From Clostridia bacterium (GTDB lineage: Bacteria; Bacillota; Clostridia; Christensenellales; Borkfalkiaceae): DNA of 64,000 nucleotides. The notes beneath the pieces are model-generated. The model searched no databases. It was not told the origin of the DNA and saw nothing but the letters and a program-made list of their open reading frames with translations. The position numbers were made by a program, and so were the translations under genes. Numbering within the stretch: the stretch's first letter is position 1; the number at the start of each line of letters is the position of its first letter. Location of the stretch: positions 1 to 64,000 of the forward strand of contig JAFTPE010000025.1 in NCBI GenBank assembly GCA_017463425.1. Direction: 5' to 3'. Below are positions 53,521-61,419 of this stretch, in pieces.

Positions 53521-56253
53521 ATGGCTAAAAAGTATTGCTATCTTTTCACCGAAGGCAACGCAAAGATGCGTGAAATTCTCGGTGGTAAAGGCGCAAACCT
53601 TGCGGAAATGACCAATATCGGTCTTCCCGTACCCCAAGGCTTCACGATTTCGACGGAGGCTTGTACGCAGTATTATGAAGACGGTAAGCAAATCAATCCC
53701 GGAATTCAAGCAGAAATTATGGAATACATTGACAAAATGGAAAAAATCTGCGGAAAGAAATTCGGCGATAAGGAAAATCCTTTGCTTGTATCCGTTCGTT
53801 CGGGCGCGCGCGCGTCCATGCCTGGTATGATGGACACTATCTTGAACCTTGGCTTGAACGAAGAAGTTGTCAACACGATTGCAACAAAATCGGGTAACCC
53901 CCGTTGGGCTTGGGACTGCTATCGTCGTTTTATTCAGATGTTCTCTGACGTCGTTATGGAAGTGGGCAAGAAGTATTTTGAAAAGCTCATTGACGAAATG
54001 AAAGAAAAGAAAGGCGTTACGCAAGACGTAGAATTGAATGCAGACGATTTGAAAGAACTCGCAAATCAATTCAAAGCAGAATACAAAAAACAATTGGGTA
54101 AAGACTTCCCGACTGACCCGAAAGAACAACTCTTTGAGGCAGTTAAGGCAGTATTCCGTTCTTGGGACAACCCCCGTGCGAACATCTACCGTATGGACCA
54201 CGATATCCCTTACAGCTGGGGTACGGCGGTTAACGTACAGATGATGGCGTTTGGTAACATGGGCGAAACTTCTGGTACGGGCGTTGCGTTCACGCGTAAC
54301 CCTGCAACGGGCGAAAAGGGACTTATGGGTGAATTCCTCACCAACGCGCAAGGCGAAGACGTTGTTGCCGGCGTTCGTACCCCGATGCCTATCGAACAAA
54401 TGAAAGAAGTATTCCCCGAAGTATACGCGCAATTCCTCGAAGTTTGCAAAACGCTTGAAAATCATTACCGCGATATGCAAGATATGGAATTCACGATTGA
54501 AGATCGTAAATTGTATATGTTGCAGACCCGTAACGGTAAGAGAACGGCTGCGGCTGCAATCAAAATCGCTTGCGATTTGATTGACGAAGGTATGATTACC
54601 GAACAAGAAGCGCTTATGCAAATTGACGCGAAAAGCCTTGATATGTTGCTTCACCCTCAATTTGATGCAAAGGCTTTGAAAGATGCTGACAAGAACAACG
54701 TCGTTGGTAAAGGTATTGCAGCTTCCCCCGGCGCGGCAGCAGGTAAAATTGTATTCACGGCGGAGGACGCTGTTGTAGAGGGCAAGAAAGGCGAAAAGGT
54801 AATCCTTGTTCGTTTGGAAACTTCTCCCGAAGACATTGAAGGTATGAAATACGCGCAAGGTATCCTTACCGTACGTGGTGGACAAACCTCTCACGCAGCG
54901 GTTGTTGCTCGTGGTATGGGTACGTGCTGTGTATCCGGTTGCGGCGATATCAAGATGCACGAAGAAGAAAAGTGGTTTGAACTTGCTGGAAAAATCTTCA
55001 AGGAAGGCGACGTTCTTTCCCTTGACGGTTCGACGGGTAACATCTATGACACCCTTATCAAAACCGTTCCCGCTGACCCCAACTCCGGTTACTTCGGACG
55101 TATTATGGAGCTTTCGGATAAATATAAAGCGCTCGGCGTAAGAACGAACGCGGACAGCCCCGAAGATGCAAAACAAGCAGTTGCATTCGGCGCGCAAGGT
55201 ATCGGTCTTTGCCGTACGGAGCATATGTTCTTCGACCCGTCCAGAATCGGCGCGTTCCGTGAAATGATTTGTTCGGACACCGTAGAAGAAAGAGAGGCAG
55301 CTCTTGCGAAAATTGAACCTATGCAACAGGCAGACTTTGAAGGTTTGTTCGAGGCGCTTGGCGGATATCCCGTAACCATTCGTTTCCTTGACCCTCCTCT
55401 GCACGAATTCGTTCCCACTGCGGAAGAAGATATCGAAGCGCTTGCAAAAGCTCAAAATAAGACGGTTGCGCAGATTAAAGACATTATCGCAAGTCTTCAC
55501 GAATTCAATCCCATGATGGGACACCGTGGTTGCCGTCTTAGCGTAACCTATCCCGAAATTGCAGTTATGCAAACGAAAGCGGTTATCAAAGCAGCGATTA
55601 ACGTTGTGAAAAAGCATCCCGATTGGAAACTTGTTCCTGAAATCATGATTCCTTTGACGGGCGAAACGAAAGAATTGAAGTTTGTAAAAGATATCGTTGT
55701 TAAGACGGCAGACGAAGTAATTAAGGAAAGCGGCGCAAGCCTTACCTATGAAGTAGGTACTATGATCGAAATTCCTCGCGCTTGCTTGACGGCAGAAGAA
55801 ATCGCAAAAGAAGCAGAATTCTTCTGTTTCGGTACGAACGACTTGACGCAGATGACGTTTGGTTTCTCTCGTGATGACGCTGGTAAGTTCTTGCCTGCAT
55901 ACTATGCAAACAAAATTTATGAATCCGATCCTTTCGCAAGATTGGATACGACGGGCGTTGGTAAATTGATGAAGATGGCGGTTCAAGACGGTAAGAAAAC
56001 TCGTCCTCAAATGCATTGCGGTATTTGCGGTGAACACGGCGGCGATCCTTCGTCTATCGAATTCTGCCACGAAATCGGTTTGACGTACGTTTCTTGCTCG
56101 CCTTATCGTGTGCCTATCGCAAGATTGGCTGCGGCTCAAGCGAATATCAAAAACCCCAGAAACTTTTCTGCGAAGGTAGAAAAAGTTGCTGAAAGCGTAG
56201 AAAAGGCGGCTTGTAGTTTTGGAGATAAAATCAAAAAACTCTTCAAGAAATAA
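53521..56253 (+). CDS. ppdK: pyruvate, phosphate dikinase
   Basis: The product is 910 aa against about 875 usually. Interconverts pyruvate + ATP + Pi with PEP + AMP + PPi. Marks: GGKGANLAEMTNIGLPVPQG and SVRSGARASMPGMMDTILN (ATP-grasp), GGQTSHAAVVARGMGTCCVS (phospho-His), and CGICGEHGGDPSSIEFCHEI (PEP site Cys). The family end (YRVPIARLAAAQA) is followed by about 35 extra residues ending in a basic amphipathic helix (KAACSFGDKIKKLFKK). GGAGG precedes the start. Confidence 0.97.
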   Translation: MAKKYCYLFTEGNAKMREILGGKGANLAEMTNIGLPVPQGFTISTEACTQYYEDGKQINPGIQAEIMEYIDKMEKICGKKFGDKENPLLVSVRSGARASMPGMMDTILNLGLNEEVVNTIATKSGNPRWAWDCYRRFIQMFSDVVMEVGKKYFEKLIDEMKEKKGVTQDVELNADDLKELANQFKAEYKKQLGKDFPTDPKEQLFEAVKAVFRSWDNPRANIYRMDHDIPYSWGTAVNVQMMAFGNMGETSGTGVAFTRNPATGEKGLMGEFLTNAQGEDVVAGVRTPMPIEQMKEVFPEVYAQFLEVCKTLENHYRDMQDMEFTIEDRKLYMLQTRNGKRTAAAAIKIACDLIDEGMITEQEALMQIDAKSLDMLLHPQFDAKALKDADKNNVVGKGIAASPGAAAGKIVFTAEDAVVEGKKGEKVILVRLETSPEDIEGMKYAQGILTVRGGQTSHAAVVARGMGTCCVSGCGDIKMHEEEKWFELAGKIFKEGDVLSLDGSTGNIYDTLIKTVPADPNSGYFGRIMELSDKYKALGVRTNADSPEDAKQAVAFGAQGIGLCRTEHMFFDPSRIGAFREMICSDTVEEREAALAKIEPMQQADFEGLFEALGGYPVTIRFLDPPLHEFVPTAEEDIEALAKAQNKTVAQIKDIIASLHEFNPMMGHRGCRLSVTYPEIAVMQTKAVIKAAINVVKKHPDWKLVPEIMIPLTGETKELKFVKDIVVKTADEVIKESGASLTYEVGTMIEIPRACLTAEEIAKEAEFFCFGTNDLTQMTFGFSRDDAGKFLPAYYANKIYESDPFARLDTTGVGKLMKMAVQDGKKTRPQMHCGICGEHGGDPSSIEFCHEIGLTYVSCSPYRVPIARLAAAQANIKNPRNFSAKVEKVAESVEKAACSFGDKIKKLFKK

Positions 56254-56267
56254 TTAAAAACGCATAT

Positions 56268-56304
56268 AAAAAGCGATTTATCCGTGAGGATAAGTCGCTT
56301 TTTC
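56268..56304 (+). terminator. terminator of ppdK
   Basis: AAAAAGCGATTTATCC/GGATAAGTCGCTTTTT with a 4-base loop. Confidence 0.9.
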
Positions 56305-56355
56305 GTTTCGTACCTGCCTGCGTGGTTTTTATTTCATCTCGTACCTGTACGATAG

Positions 56356-56394
56356 AAAGAACCTCTTTGCCAAATTGACAAAAAGGTTCTTTTT
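56356..56394 (+). terminator. second terminator-like hairpin after ppdK
   Basis: AAAGAACCT(C)TTT pairs with AAA(A)AGGTTCTTT and ends in T's, just before the AraC-like remnant. Confidence 0.65.
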
Positions 56395-56535
56395 ATGAGT
56401 ATTTCATTTTGTGCCAAACGTGTTGGAAGTGTCGGCAACGATAGAATCGTCCGTTTGTTTTGCGCGCGTTTAAAAAAAACGACGGGCAGTACCCCACGCG
56501 AATATAAAAATTCCTTCGTTTCAACGAAAGGATAA
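56395..56535 (+). pseudogene. remnant of an AraC-type HTH regulator
   Basis: An open frame of 46 codons reads SISFCAKRVGSVGNDRIVRL, then FCARLKKTTGSTPREYKNSF. This aligns by eye with the last two helices of AraC proteins (SISEIAKRVGF..., FKKxTGxTPxEYR). The upstream sensor and first HTH are absent, helix residues are altered (FCA for EIA) and no ribosome site precedes the ATG. It is best read as a decayed C-terminal fragment in the 423-bp gap between ppdK and the exported protein. Confidence 0.6.
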
Positions 56536-56582
56536 AAAATGGAATGAAAAATAAAAAAAATCGATAAATTTGATAAAAACAC

Positions 56583-56611
56583 TTGACAATGGCGTGGGTT
56601 GGGTTTGTAAT
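56583..56611 (+). promoter_or_regulatory. promoter of the SipW-type cassette
   Basis: TTGACA (56583-56588), 17 bp, TGTAAT (56606-56611). A small inverted repeat GTGAT/ATCAC lies at 56635-56650, between promoter and ribosome site, and may bind a regulator. Confidence 0.65.
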
Positions 56612-56676
56612 AAGGATACTTTAAAATTGTTAGAGTGATTATACTATCACAAACAAGGAGGTTTTAAAAAACGATT

Positions 56677-57264
56677 ATGAAAAAGAAATTAGGTTTGTTG
56701 GCAACTTTGGCAATGTGCGTAACCGTTGGTGGCGTATACGCAGCGTGGAACTATGCAGGTGAATCTGCTGATCCTGGTTGGGGTGAAAAAAATCTTTCCA
56801 TCACGCAAGCAACCTTTAACGGGAAAAGTGGTTCGTTTTCAGTTACTGCACCGAGCACTCTCAAAATTGACGATATAGGCGACTATACTCCTGGTTGGAG
56901 TACAGAATGTACGGGTGCTTTGGAATTGAAATTTACCCCTACGGCAGGCGCATTGACAACAACGATTGAATATACCATTACCATTTTGAATAACGAATAT
57001 GATGACCCTGACTTTGGCAAACAGCCTATTATTAATTTGGTTGGAGATTCTGCACAAGGTTATGATGTGGTAGACGGGAAAATTGTAGGTACGTTTGAAT
57101 ATACGGCAGGTGATGAGTCGGCTTCTAAGGTTTGGACGATTGAGCAAGTAAAGCAGATGCTTGTAGTGAATGACGCTTACACGGTAGATACGCACGAAGA
57201 ATATCAAATATATGCGCCTATCGTTCAGAGTGTACAAGTAAGAATTGACATTAAAGAATTGTAA
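56677..57264 (+). CDS. exported TasA/camelysin-like protein
   Basis: The product is 195 aa. N-terminal signal MKKKLGLLATLAMCVTVGGV ends in GGVYAAWNY, the processing pattern of SipW-dependent proteins (TasA, CalY). The mature part is beta-rich and Thr/Gly/Asp-rich with no Cys (LELKFTPTAGALTTTIEYTI). Likely a secreted surface or fibre protein. AAGGAGG lies 15 bases before the ATG, longer than usual. It begins a three-gene cassette with its own signal peptidase. Confidence 0.75.
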   Translation: MKKKLGLLATLAMCVTVGGVYAAWNYAGESADPGWGEKNLSITQATFNGKSGSFSVTAPSTLKIDDIGDYTPGWSTECTGALELKFTPTAGALTTTIEYTITILNNEYDDPDFGKQPIINLVGDSAQGYDVVDGKIVGTFEYTAGDESASKVWTIEQVKQMLVVNDAYTVDTHEEYQIYAPIVQSVQVRIDIKEL

Positions 57265-57298
57265 TTTACTTAATTAATTCAAAAAGGTATGAATGTAA

Positions 57299-57348
57299 AC
57301 AACTTATCTCGTGTATATCCACGAGGTAAGTTGTATTTGCGTTTTTTT
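57299..57348 (+). terminator. intercistronic hairpin between exported protein and signal peptidase
   Basis: ACAACTTATCTCGTG (57299-57313) pairs with CACGAGGTAAGTTGT (57320-57334), 15 bp with one G-T, followed after 7 bases by seven T (57342-57348). As a partial terminator it would keep the peptidase below its substrate. Confidence 0.75.
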
Positions 57349-57363
57349 GGGGTAGGAGAAAAA

Positions 57364-58263
57364 ATGGCGTTTTTGAATATGACGCCTTTTGAAACGTACG
57401 TTTTCATACTGTGTATGATTGTACTCGTTGCGTTGACGGCTACGTTTACAGCGTTGATTTTTCATTCGCTCAATTTGAACGTAAAGCTGATTAGAAGTGG
57501 CGGCGAAGACGAACGGATTGTAAAAGAGTACGCAAAAGCAAAAGGCAAACAGAAAAAAACGAATAAATTTGACTTGTTTTTAACCGTGGTGTTTTGTATC
57601 GTCATCTTCGGTTGTTTTGGCTTGTCGATTTATATGAAAGCCTTTGAAAAACAAGCAATCAAAATCCCTACCTATCGAACGGTACTCAGCGGTTCGATGG
57701 CGGAAAAACACGAAAAGAACGATTATTTGGTAAAAAACAAATTAGACGACCAATTTCAAAGGTTTGATTTGATTTTAACCCACCCTCTGCCAAAAGAAGA
57801 AGATTTGCAACTGTATGATATCGTGGTGTATGAGGTAAGCGGTACGTTGGTCGTACACCGTATTATAGCGATTGAAGAACCCAACGCAAAACACCCGAAC
57901 GAACGGCATTTCCTTTTGAAAGGGGACGCGAACGATTTACAGGATAGATTTCCCGTTCGATACAATCAAATGAAAGCCATTTATAAAGGCGAACGAATTC
58001 CATTCGTAGGCAGTTTCGTTTCCTTTTTGCAATCGCCTACGGGTTGGATTTGTATCGTTTTAATTTTGTTAGGCGTTATTTTTATTCCGCTTTTGGATAA
58101 GCGTATCGAAAAGGAAATGAAAGCGCGCTACGCCTTAATTTTGGCAAAGAAAAACGAAGAAGAAGACTTTGACGAACCGTACGTAGGAAAATTGCCTTAT
58201 ATGCAAGGCAGACAATTTGGCGGAAATCATCATATTGTGGCGGAAATATCCTATCGGGATTAG
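57364..58263 (+). CDS. sipW: signal peptidase I, SipW/ER type (Ser/His)
   Basis: The product is 299 aa from ATG 57364 (TAGGAGA in front). Membrane helices near 12-34, 70-92 and 225-245. Box B TVLSGSM holds the likely nucleophile Ser-111; the box D position is TLVVHRI with His-165 where bacterial type I enzymes have Lys; GDANDL at 187-192 is box E. This Ser/His arrangement is that of SipW and eukaryotic/archaeal signal peptidases. The N-terminal extra helix and 30-residue charged C-tail make it longer than Bacillus SipW (about 190 aa). It lies between two genes for substrates with SipW-type signals. Confidence 0.87.
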   Translation: MAFLNMTPFETYVFILCMIVLVALTATFTALIFHSLNLNVKLIRSGGEDERIVKEYAKAKGKQKKTNKFDLFLTVVFCIVIFGCFGLSIYMKAFEKQAIKIPTYRTVLSGSMAEKHEKNDYLVKNKLDDQFQRFDLILTHPLPKEEDLQLYDIVVYEVSGTLVVHRIIAIEEPNAKHPNERHFLLKGDANDLQDRFPVRYNQMKAIYKGERIPFVGSFVSFLQSPTGWICIVLILLGVIFIPLLDKRIEKEMKARYALILAKKNEEEDFDEPYVGKLPYMQGRQFGGNHHIVAEISYRD

Positions 58264-58294
58264 AGTAAAACCGCAATTACAATGACAGAACGTG

Positions 58295-58365
58295 GTCATT
58301 GCGAGGGAGGATTTATCCGACCGTGGCAATCTTTTTAGATTGCTTCACCTACGGTTCGCAATGAC
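58295..58365. repeat. dispersed palindromic repeat (GTCATTGCGAG type), diverged copy
   Basis: GTCATTGCGAG at 58295-58305 and CGCAATGAC at 58357-58365 bound a central CGTGGCAATCT/AGATTGC palindrome. It shares ends and centre with the two copies at 60.4-60.8 kb and lies in the gap between sipW and the second exported protein. Confidence 0.8.
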
Positions 58366-58412
58366 AGAATGGGTTGTCCGTAATGACAGGAAAAAACAAA
58401 GGAGGCGTAAAG

Positions 58413-59123
58413 ATGAAATCGATAAAAAGAATTTTATTATGTATTTGCGCCTTATTTACTTTGGGGTCGGCTACGGGCGTGTATGCGTTTTGGCAATATT
58501 TTCATCCTGCGGACGCTCAAGTTGTGGGGATGGGAATCCACTTACGCGAATTTGAATGGGCGCCTGAAGTCATTTTACCTGAAGATTCAGGGCATCAACA
58601 AGACCATTACGAAGTGGTTGACGAAATTTTAATGAACGACAAAATCGGTTTGCTTGTAAAATCCACATTGAATGAAAACGTAGAATCAAAAGGCGAACTG
58701 CATTATTGCGACCACGTAACTTCGGGGAATTTGAAACATTTCCAAGGGATTATTCAAGATTCGAAAGGGGCTAGATCTTTGGGATTTGTAATGATGCGTT
58801 TAGAAGTGGTGGATGGTGAGTTGACAAAATTTTACTGCTATACGTTTATGCGACTTACAGGAGAGGCAGAAGAAGGGGTTGCGCCCGAAGATATTATCCA
58901 AGACGGGGATTTAGTAGAAGTATACCGCACGTTATTCGTTGCGAATACCGACCCGTCGTATGACGTTGATAACAACGGCAGAACGGACAGTTGGGCGGCT
59001 GTAAGCAGTATACGTGGATACGCCGAGGTTGTAAAGACGAGAGACAATTTAAGTTATGGAGAATTTACGATTGACCCGTCCACTTGGCAAACGGCAAACG
59101 CTGGGGAAGAAATCAAAATATAA
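58413..59123 (+). CDS. second SipW-type exported protein
   Basis: The product is 236 aa. Signal KSIKRILLCICALFTLGSAT runs into TGVYAFWQYFHP, the same cleavage-site pattern as the first exported protein. The mature part is acidic with no known domain; one pair of segments (EEILMNDKIG-like and LGFVMMRLEVVDGELTKFY) looks beta-rich, and a dockerin/EF-like NTDPSYDVDNNGRTDSWAAV may bind Ca2+. AAAGGAGG precedes ATG 58413. Shared signal type and position argue that it is processed by the preceding peptidase. Confidence 0.75.
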   Translation: MKSIKRILLCICALFTLGSATGVYAFWQYFHPADAQVVGMGIHLREFEWAPEVILPEDSGHQQDHYEVVDEILMNDKIGLLVKSTLNENVESKGELHYCDHVTSGNLKHFQGIIQDSKGARSLGFVMMRLEVVDGELTKFYCYTFMRLTGEAEEGVAPEDIIQDGDLVEVYRTLFVANTDPSYDVDNNGRTDSWAAVSSIRGYAEVVKTRDNLSYGEFTIDPSTWQTANAGEEIKI

Positions 59124-59133
59124 GAAATTTTTT

Positions 59134-59159
59134 AAAAGCCGTTTACAGACGGCTTTTTT
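59134..59159 (+). terminator. terminator of the SipW-type cassette
   Basis: AAAAGCCGT/ACGGCTTTT with a short loop and six T. Confidence 0.85.
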
Positions 59160-59162
59160 CAT

Positions 59163-59191
59163 TTGCTTTTGATATAAAAAAGAGGTATAAT
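59163..59191 (+). promoter_or_regulatory. promoter of the aminotransferase gene
   Basis: TTGCTT (59163-59168), 17 bp, TATAAT (59186-59191). Confidence 0.75.
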
Positions 59192-59211
59192 AAAAGAGTG
59201 AGGTATTCCAT

Positions 59212-60402
59212 ATGATAAATGAAAAAATGTATCAATTAGGGAGCAAACGTTCGACGATTCGTGAAATTTTTGAATATGCAAAAACGCGCGCGGCGGAAAT
59301 CGGCGCAGACAAAGTGTTTGATTTTTCTATCGGCAATCCGTCCGTACCTGCGCCAAAACAGGTGAACGATTCGATTTTGCGTATCGTAAACGAAATGCCG
59401 TCCGTGGCTTTGCACGGCTATACGTCCGCGCAGGGCGACAAAACGGTGCGCGATACAATCGCGGCGAATTATACCCGCCGTTTCGGCGTTCCGCTTTGCG
59501 GCGACGATTTGTATATGACCTGTGGCGCGGCGGCGTCTTTGACGATTACGTTTAAGGCTCTTGCCAACGTCGGCGACGAATTTATTACGTTTGCGCCGTT
59601 TTTCCCCGAATACGGTGTGTTCGTGGCTACTTCGGGCGCAACGCTGACCGTTTTGAAATCCGATTCCAAGACAATGCAACCCGATTTTGAGGCTCTTGAA
59701 CAGGCGATTTCGCCTAAGACCAAAGGGGTGCTTATCAATTCGCCGAACAATCCGTCGGGGGTGGTGTACGGAGTGGAAACGATGCGCCGTCTTACCGATT
59801 TGTTAAAACAAAAATCCGCTGAATACGGCGCGCCGATTTATTTGATTTCCGACGAACCGTATCGTGAACTCGTGTACGATAAAGAAACGATAGTGCCTTG
59901 TCCTATGGCGTATTATGACAACACGATTGTATGCTATTCCTATTCAAAATCGCTGTCTATGCCAGGCGAGCGTATTGGCTACGTTGCGGTCAATCCCAAA
60001 GCGGCGGATGCAAAGGCGGTTTACGCGGCGGTTTGCGGGGCAGGCCGCGCGTTGGGATTTGTGTGCGCGCCTGCGTTGTTTCAGCGTGTGGCGGCGGAAT
60101 GCGACGGCTTGACTGCCGACCTTAGCGTATACAAGCGCAATCGTGATTTGCTGTACAACGGTTTGACGGAATGTGGATTTACGTGCGTATATCCCGACGG
60201 CGCGTTCTATTTGTTTATGAAAGCGGCGGAGGAGGACGCGGCGGCGTTCTGTGAAAGGGCGAAAAAATACGAATTATTATTGGTCAACGGCGCAGATTTC
60301 GGCGCGCCCGGTTGGGTGCGTATTGCCTACTGCGTACAGACGGATTTGATTGAACGCGCGTTGCCGTTGTTTAAAGAATTGGCAAAAGAATATAATTTGT
60401 AA
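59212..60402 (+). CDS. pyridoxal-phosphate aminotransferase, class I/II (AspC-like)
   Basis: The product is 396 aa, fold-type I. Marks: FDFSIGNPSVPAPKQV, GYTSAQGDKTVRDTIA, INSPNNPSGVVYG, LISDEPYRELVYD (Asp/Tyr to PLP) and YSYSKSLSMPGERIGYVAV (PLP Lys), and a C-terminal GWVRIAYCV with the substrate Arg. Aspartate, aromatic or alanine specificity cannot be told from sequence. GTGAGG precedes the start. Single-gene unit. Confidence 0.9.
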   Translation: MINEKMYQLGSKRSTIREIFEYAKTRAAEIGADKVFDFSIGNPSVPAPKQVNDSILRIVNEMPSVALHGYTSAQGDKTVRDTIAANYTRRFGVPLCGDDLYMTCGAAASLTITFKALANVGDEFITFAPFFPEYGVFVATSGATLTVLKSDSKTMQPDFEALEQAISPKTKGVLINSPNNPSGVVYGVETMRRLTDLLKQKSAEYGAPIYLISDEPYRELVYDKETIVPCPMAYYDNTIVCYSYSKSLSMPGERIGYVAVNPKAADAKAVYAAVCGAGRALGFVCAPALFQRVAAECDGLTADLSVYKRNRDLLYNGLTECGFTCVYPDGAFYLFMKAAEEDAAAFCERAKKYELLLVNGADFGAPGWVRIAYCVQTDLIERALPLFKELAKEYNL

Positions 60403-60415
60403 AATGTGTTTTTTG

Positions 60416-60529
60416 TCGGTATGACAAAGTGAGGTCGGTAGAACAGGACTAAACGTCATTGCGAGCGTAACGAAAGTAGAGCGTGGCAATCTTTTAGATT
60501 GCTTCGTCGCTTTGCTCCTCGCAATGACG
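60416..60529. repeat. 114-bp direct repeat, copy 1
   Basis: Matches the copy at 60661-60774 at 112 of 114 positions by eye. The right part (from about 60453) is the GTCATTGCGAG...CGCAATGACG palindromic element containing CGTGGCAATCTTTTAGATTG; the left part (TCGGTATGAC...) is unrelated unique sequence duplicated with it. It begins shortly after the aminotransferase stop. Confidence 0.9.
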
Positions 60530-60660
60530 TAAAAAAAGCCTTTGTTTCTTACAATAACAGGAAAACGCCACGCTGTCATTCAGAGGCGCGTTGCGCCGTA
60601 GGAATCCCGTGGCGCGTATTACAAGGGGATACGCTCCACGCGGTTGCTACGCAACCTTGG

Positions 60661-60774
60661 TCGGTATGATAAAGTGAGGTCGGTAGAACAGGGCTAAACG
60701 TCATTGCGAGCGTAACGAAAGTAGAGCGTGGCAATCTTTTAGATTGCTTCGTCGCTTTGCTCCTCGCAATGACG
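60661..60774. repeat. 114-bp direct repeat, copy 2
   Basis: Second copy, offset 245 bp from the first. The 131 bp between them hold another palindrome-rich stretch with TGTCATTC and GGCGCGTTGCGCC (about 60575-60592), of the kind often seen as short interspersed repeats. Together these explain most of the 530-bp gap before rpmG (60403-60932). Confidence 0.9.
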
Positions 60775-60852
60775 AAAAAGACGAAATTTTGTGTATTGAC
60801 AGAAAAATTTTATAAAAAAATAAAAAAAGTTTGAAAAATCTTTCAAAAAAGA

Positions 60853-60882
60853 TTGACAACCCCTCGTAAAGTATGGTAAACT
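60853..60882 (+). promoter_or_regulatory. promoter of rpmG-secE-nusG
   Basis: TTGACA (60853-60858), 18 bp, TAAACT (60877-60882). CCCCTCGT (60861-60868) in the spacer and ACGAGGGG (60898-60905) in the leader form an inverted repeat across the start of transcription. Confidence 0.65.
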
Positions 60883-60932
60883 ATGTTCACGCACCCGACG
60901 AGGGGTGTAATTTTTTGTATGGAGTTTTGATT

Positions 60933-61097
60933 ATGGCAACCAAAACGGCAAGAGCCAAAATTACATTTGAATGCACCGAATGCAAGCATAGAAACTATGA
61001 CAGTATTAAGAACAAGAAGAACGATCCCGACAGATTGACCCTTTCCAAGTACTGTCCTTTCTGCAAAAAGCACACGGAACACAAAGAATCTAAATAA
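60933..61097 (+). CDS. rpmG: 50S ribosomal protein L33
   Basis: The product is 54 aa. Zinc-ribbon form with [18 protein letters not shown] and [15 protein letters not shown] (two CxxC). ATG 60933 with GGAG upstream; the family N-terminus is at this Met. Opens the standard rpmG-secE-nusG order; the tRNA-Trp often found between rpmG and secE is absent. Confidence 0.95.
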   Translation: MATKTARAKITFECTECKHRNYDSIKNKKNDPDRLTLSKYCPFCKKHTEHKESK

Positions 61098-61178
61098 TCC
61101 AAATTTATTCGCGCGCCTTGGTTTTTGGGGACGAGCTGTCTTTCCTTATATAATATATAGGCGCACATGAGGTATCAA

Positions 61179-61400
61179 ATGGCTAACGCAACTAAAACAA
61201 AGAACAAAAAGCCCAGTTGGTTTCGTCGCGTCGGCGCGAAATTCAAGGAAACGTTTTCCGAATTAAAACGGGTAACGTGGCCTTCTTTTCCCACCGTATT
61301 GAAGACGACGGGCGTCGTTCTCGTCGTTGTTCTCGCGTTCCTGGTGGTTGTAACCGGCGTTGACGCTGTGTTGAACCTGCTGCTTGGCTTGATTTCGTAA
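61179..61400 (+). CDS. secE: preprotein translocase subunit SecE
   Basis: The product is 73 aa. Basic amphipathic start, FKETFSELKRVTWPSFPTVL (family signature) and one membrane helix (GVVLVVVLAFLVVVTGVDAV). The start at 61179 follows GAGGT at 61169-61173; an ATG at 61167 overlaps that site. A TATAAT at 61149-61154 may give a secondary promoter. Confidence 0.92.
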   Translation: MANATKTKNKKPSWFRRVGAKFKETFSELKRVTWPSFPTVLKTTGVVLVVVLAFLVVVTGVDAVLNLLLGLIS

Positions 61401-61419
61401 CTTCGGATGACGATACAGT

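Noticed and set aside
53500..56139. 879-codon minus-strand frame opposite ppdK
   Set aside because: Striking length, but Phe/Arg/Asn/His-rich with no domain, fully antisense to an unmistakable, highly expressed PPDK gene whose codon bias creates open antisense frames.
58292..58555. 87-codon plus-strand frame across the repeat and the start of the second exported protein
   Set aside because: It reads through the palindromic repeat in a frame different from the well-signalled gene at 58413.
60416..60774. CRISPR array
   Set aside because: Only two long, imperfectly palindromic units with one large gap; no regular short spacers or cas genes.
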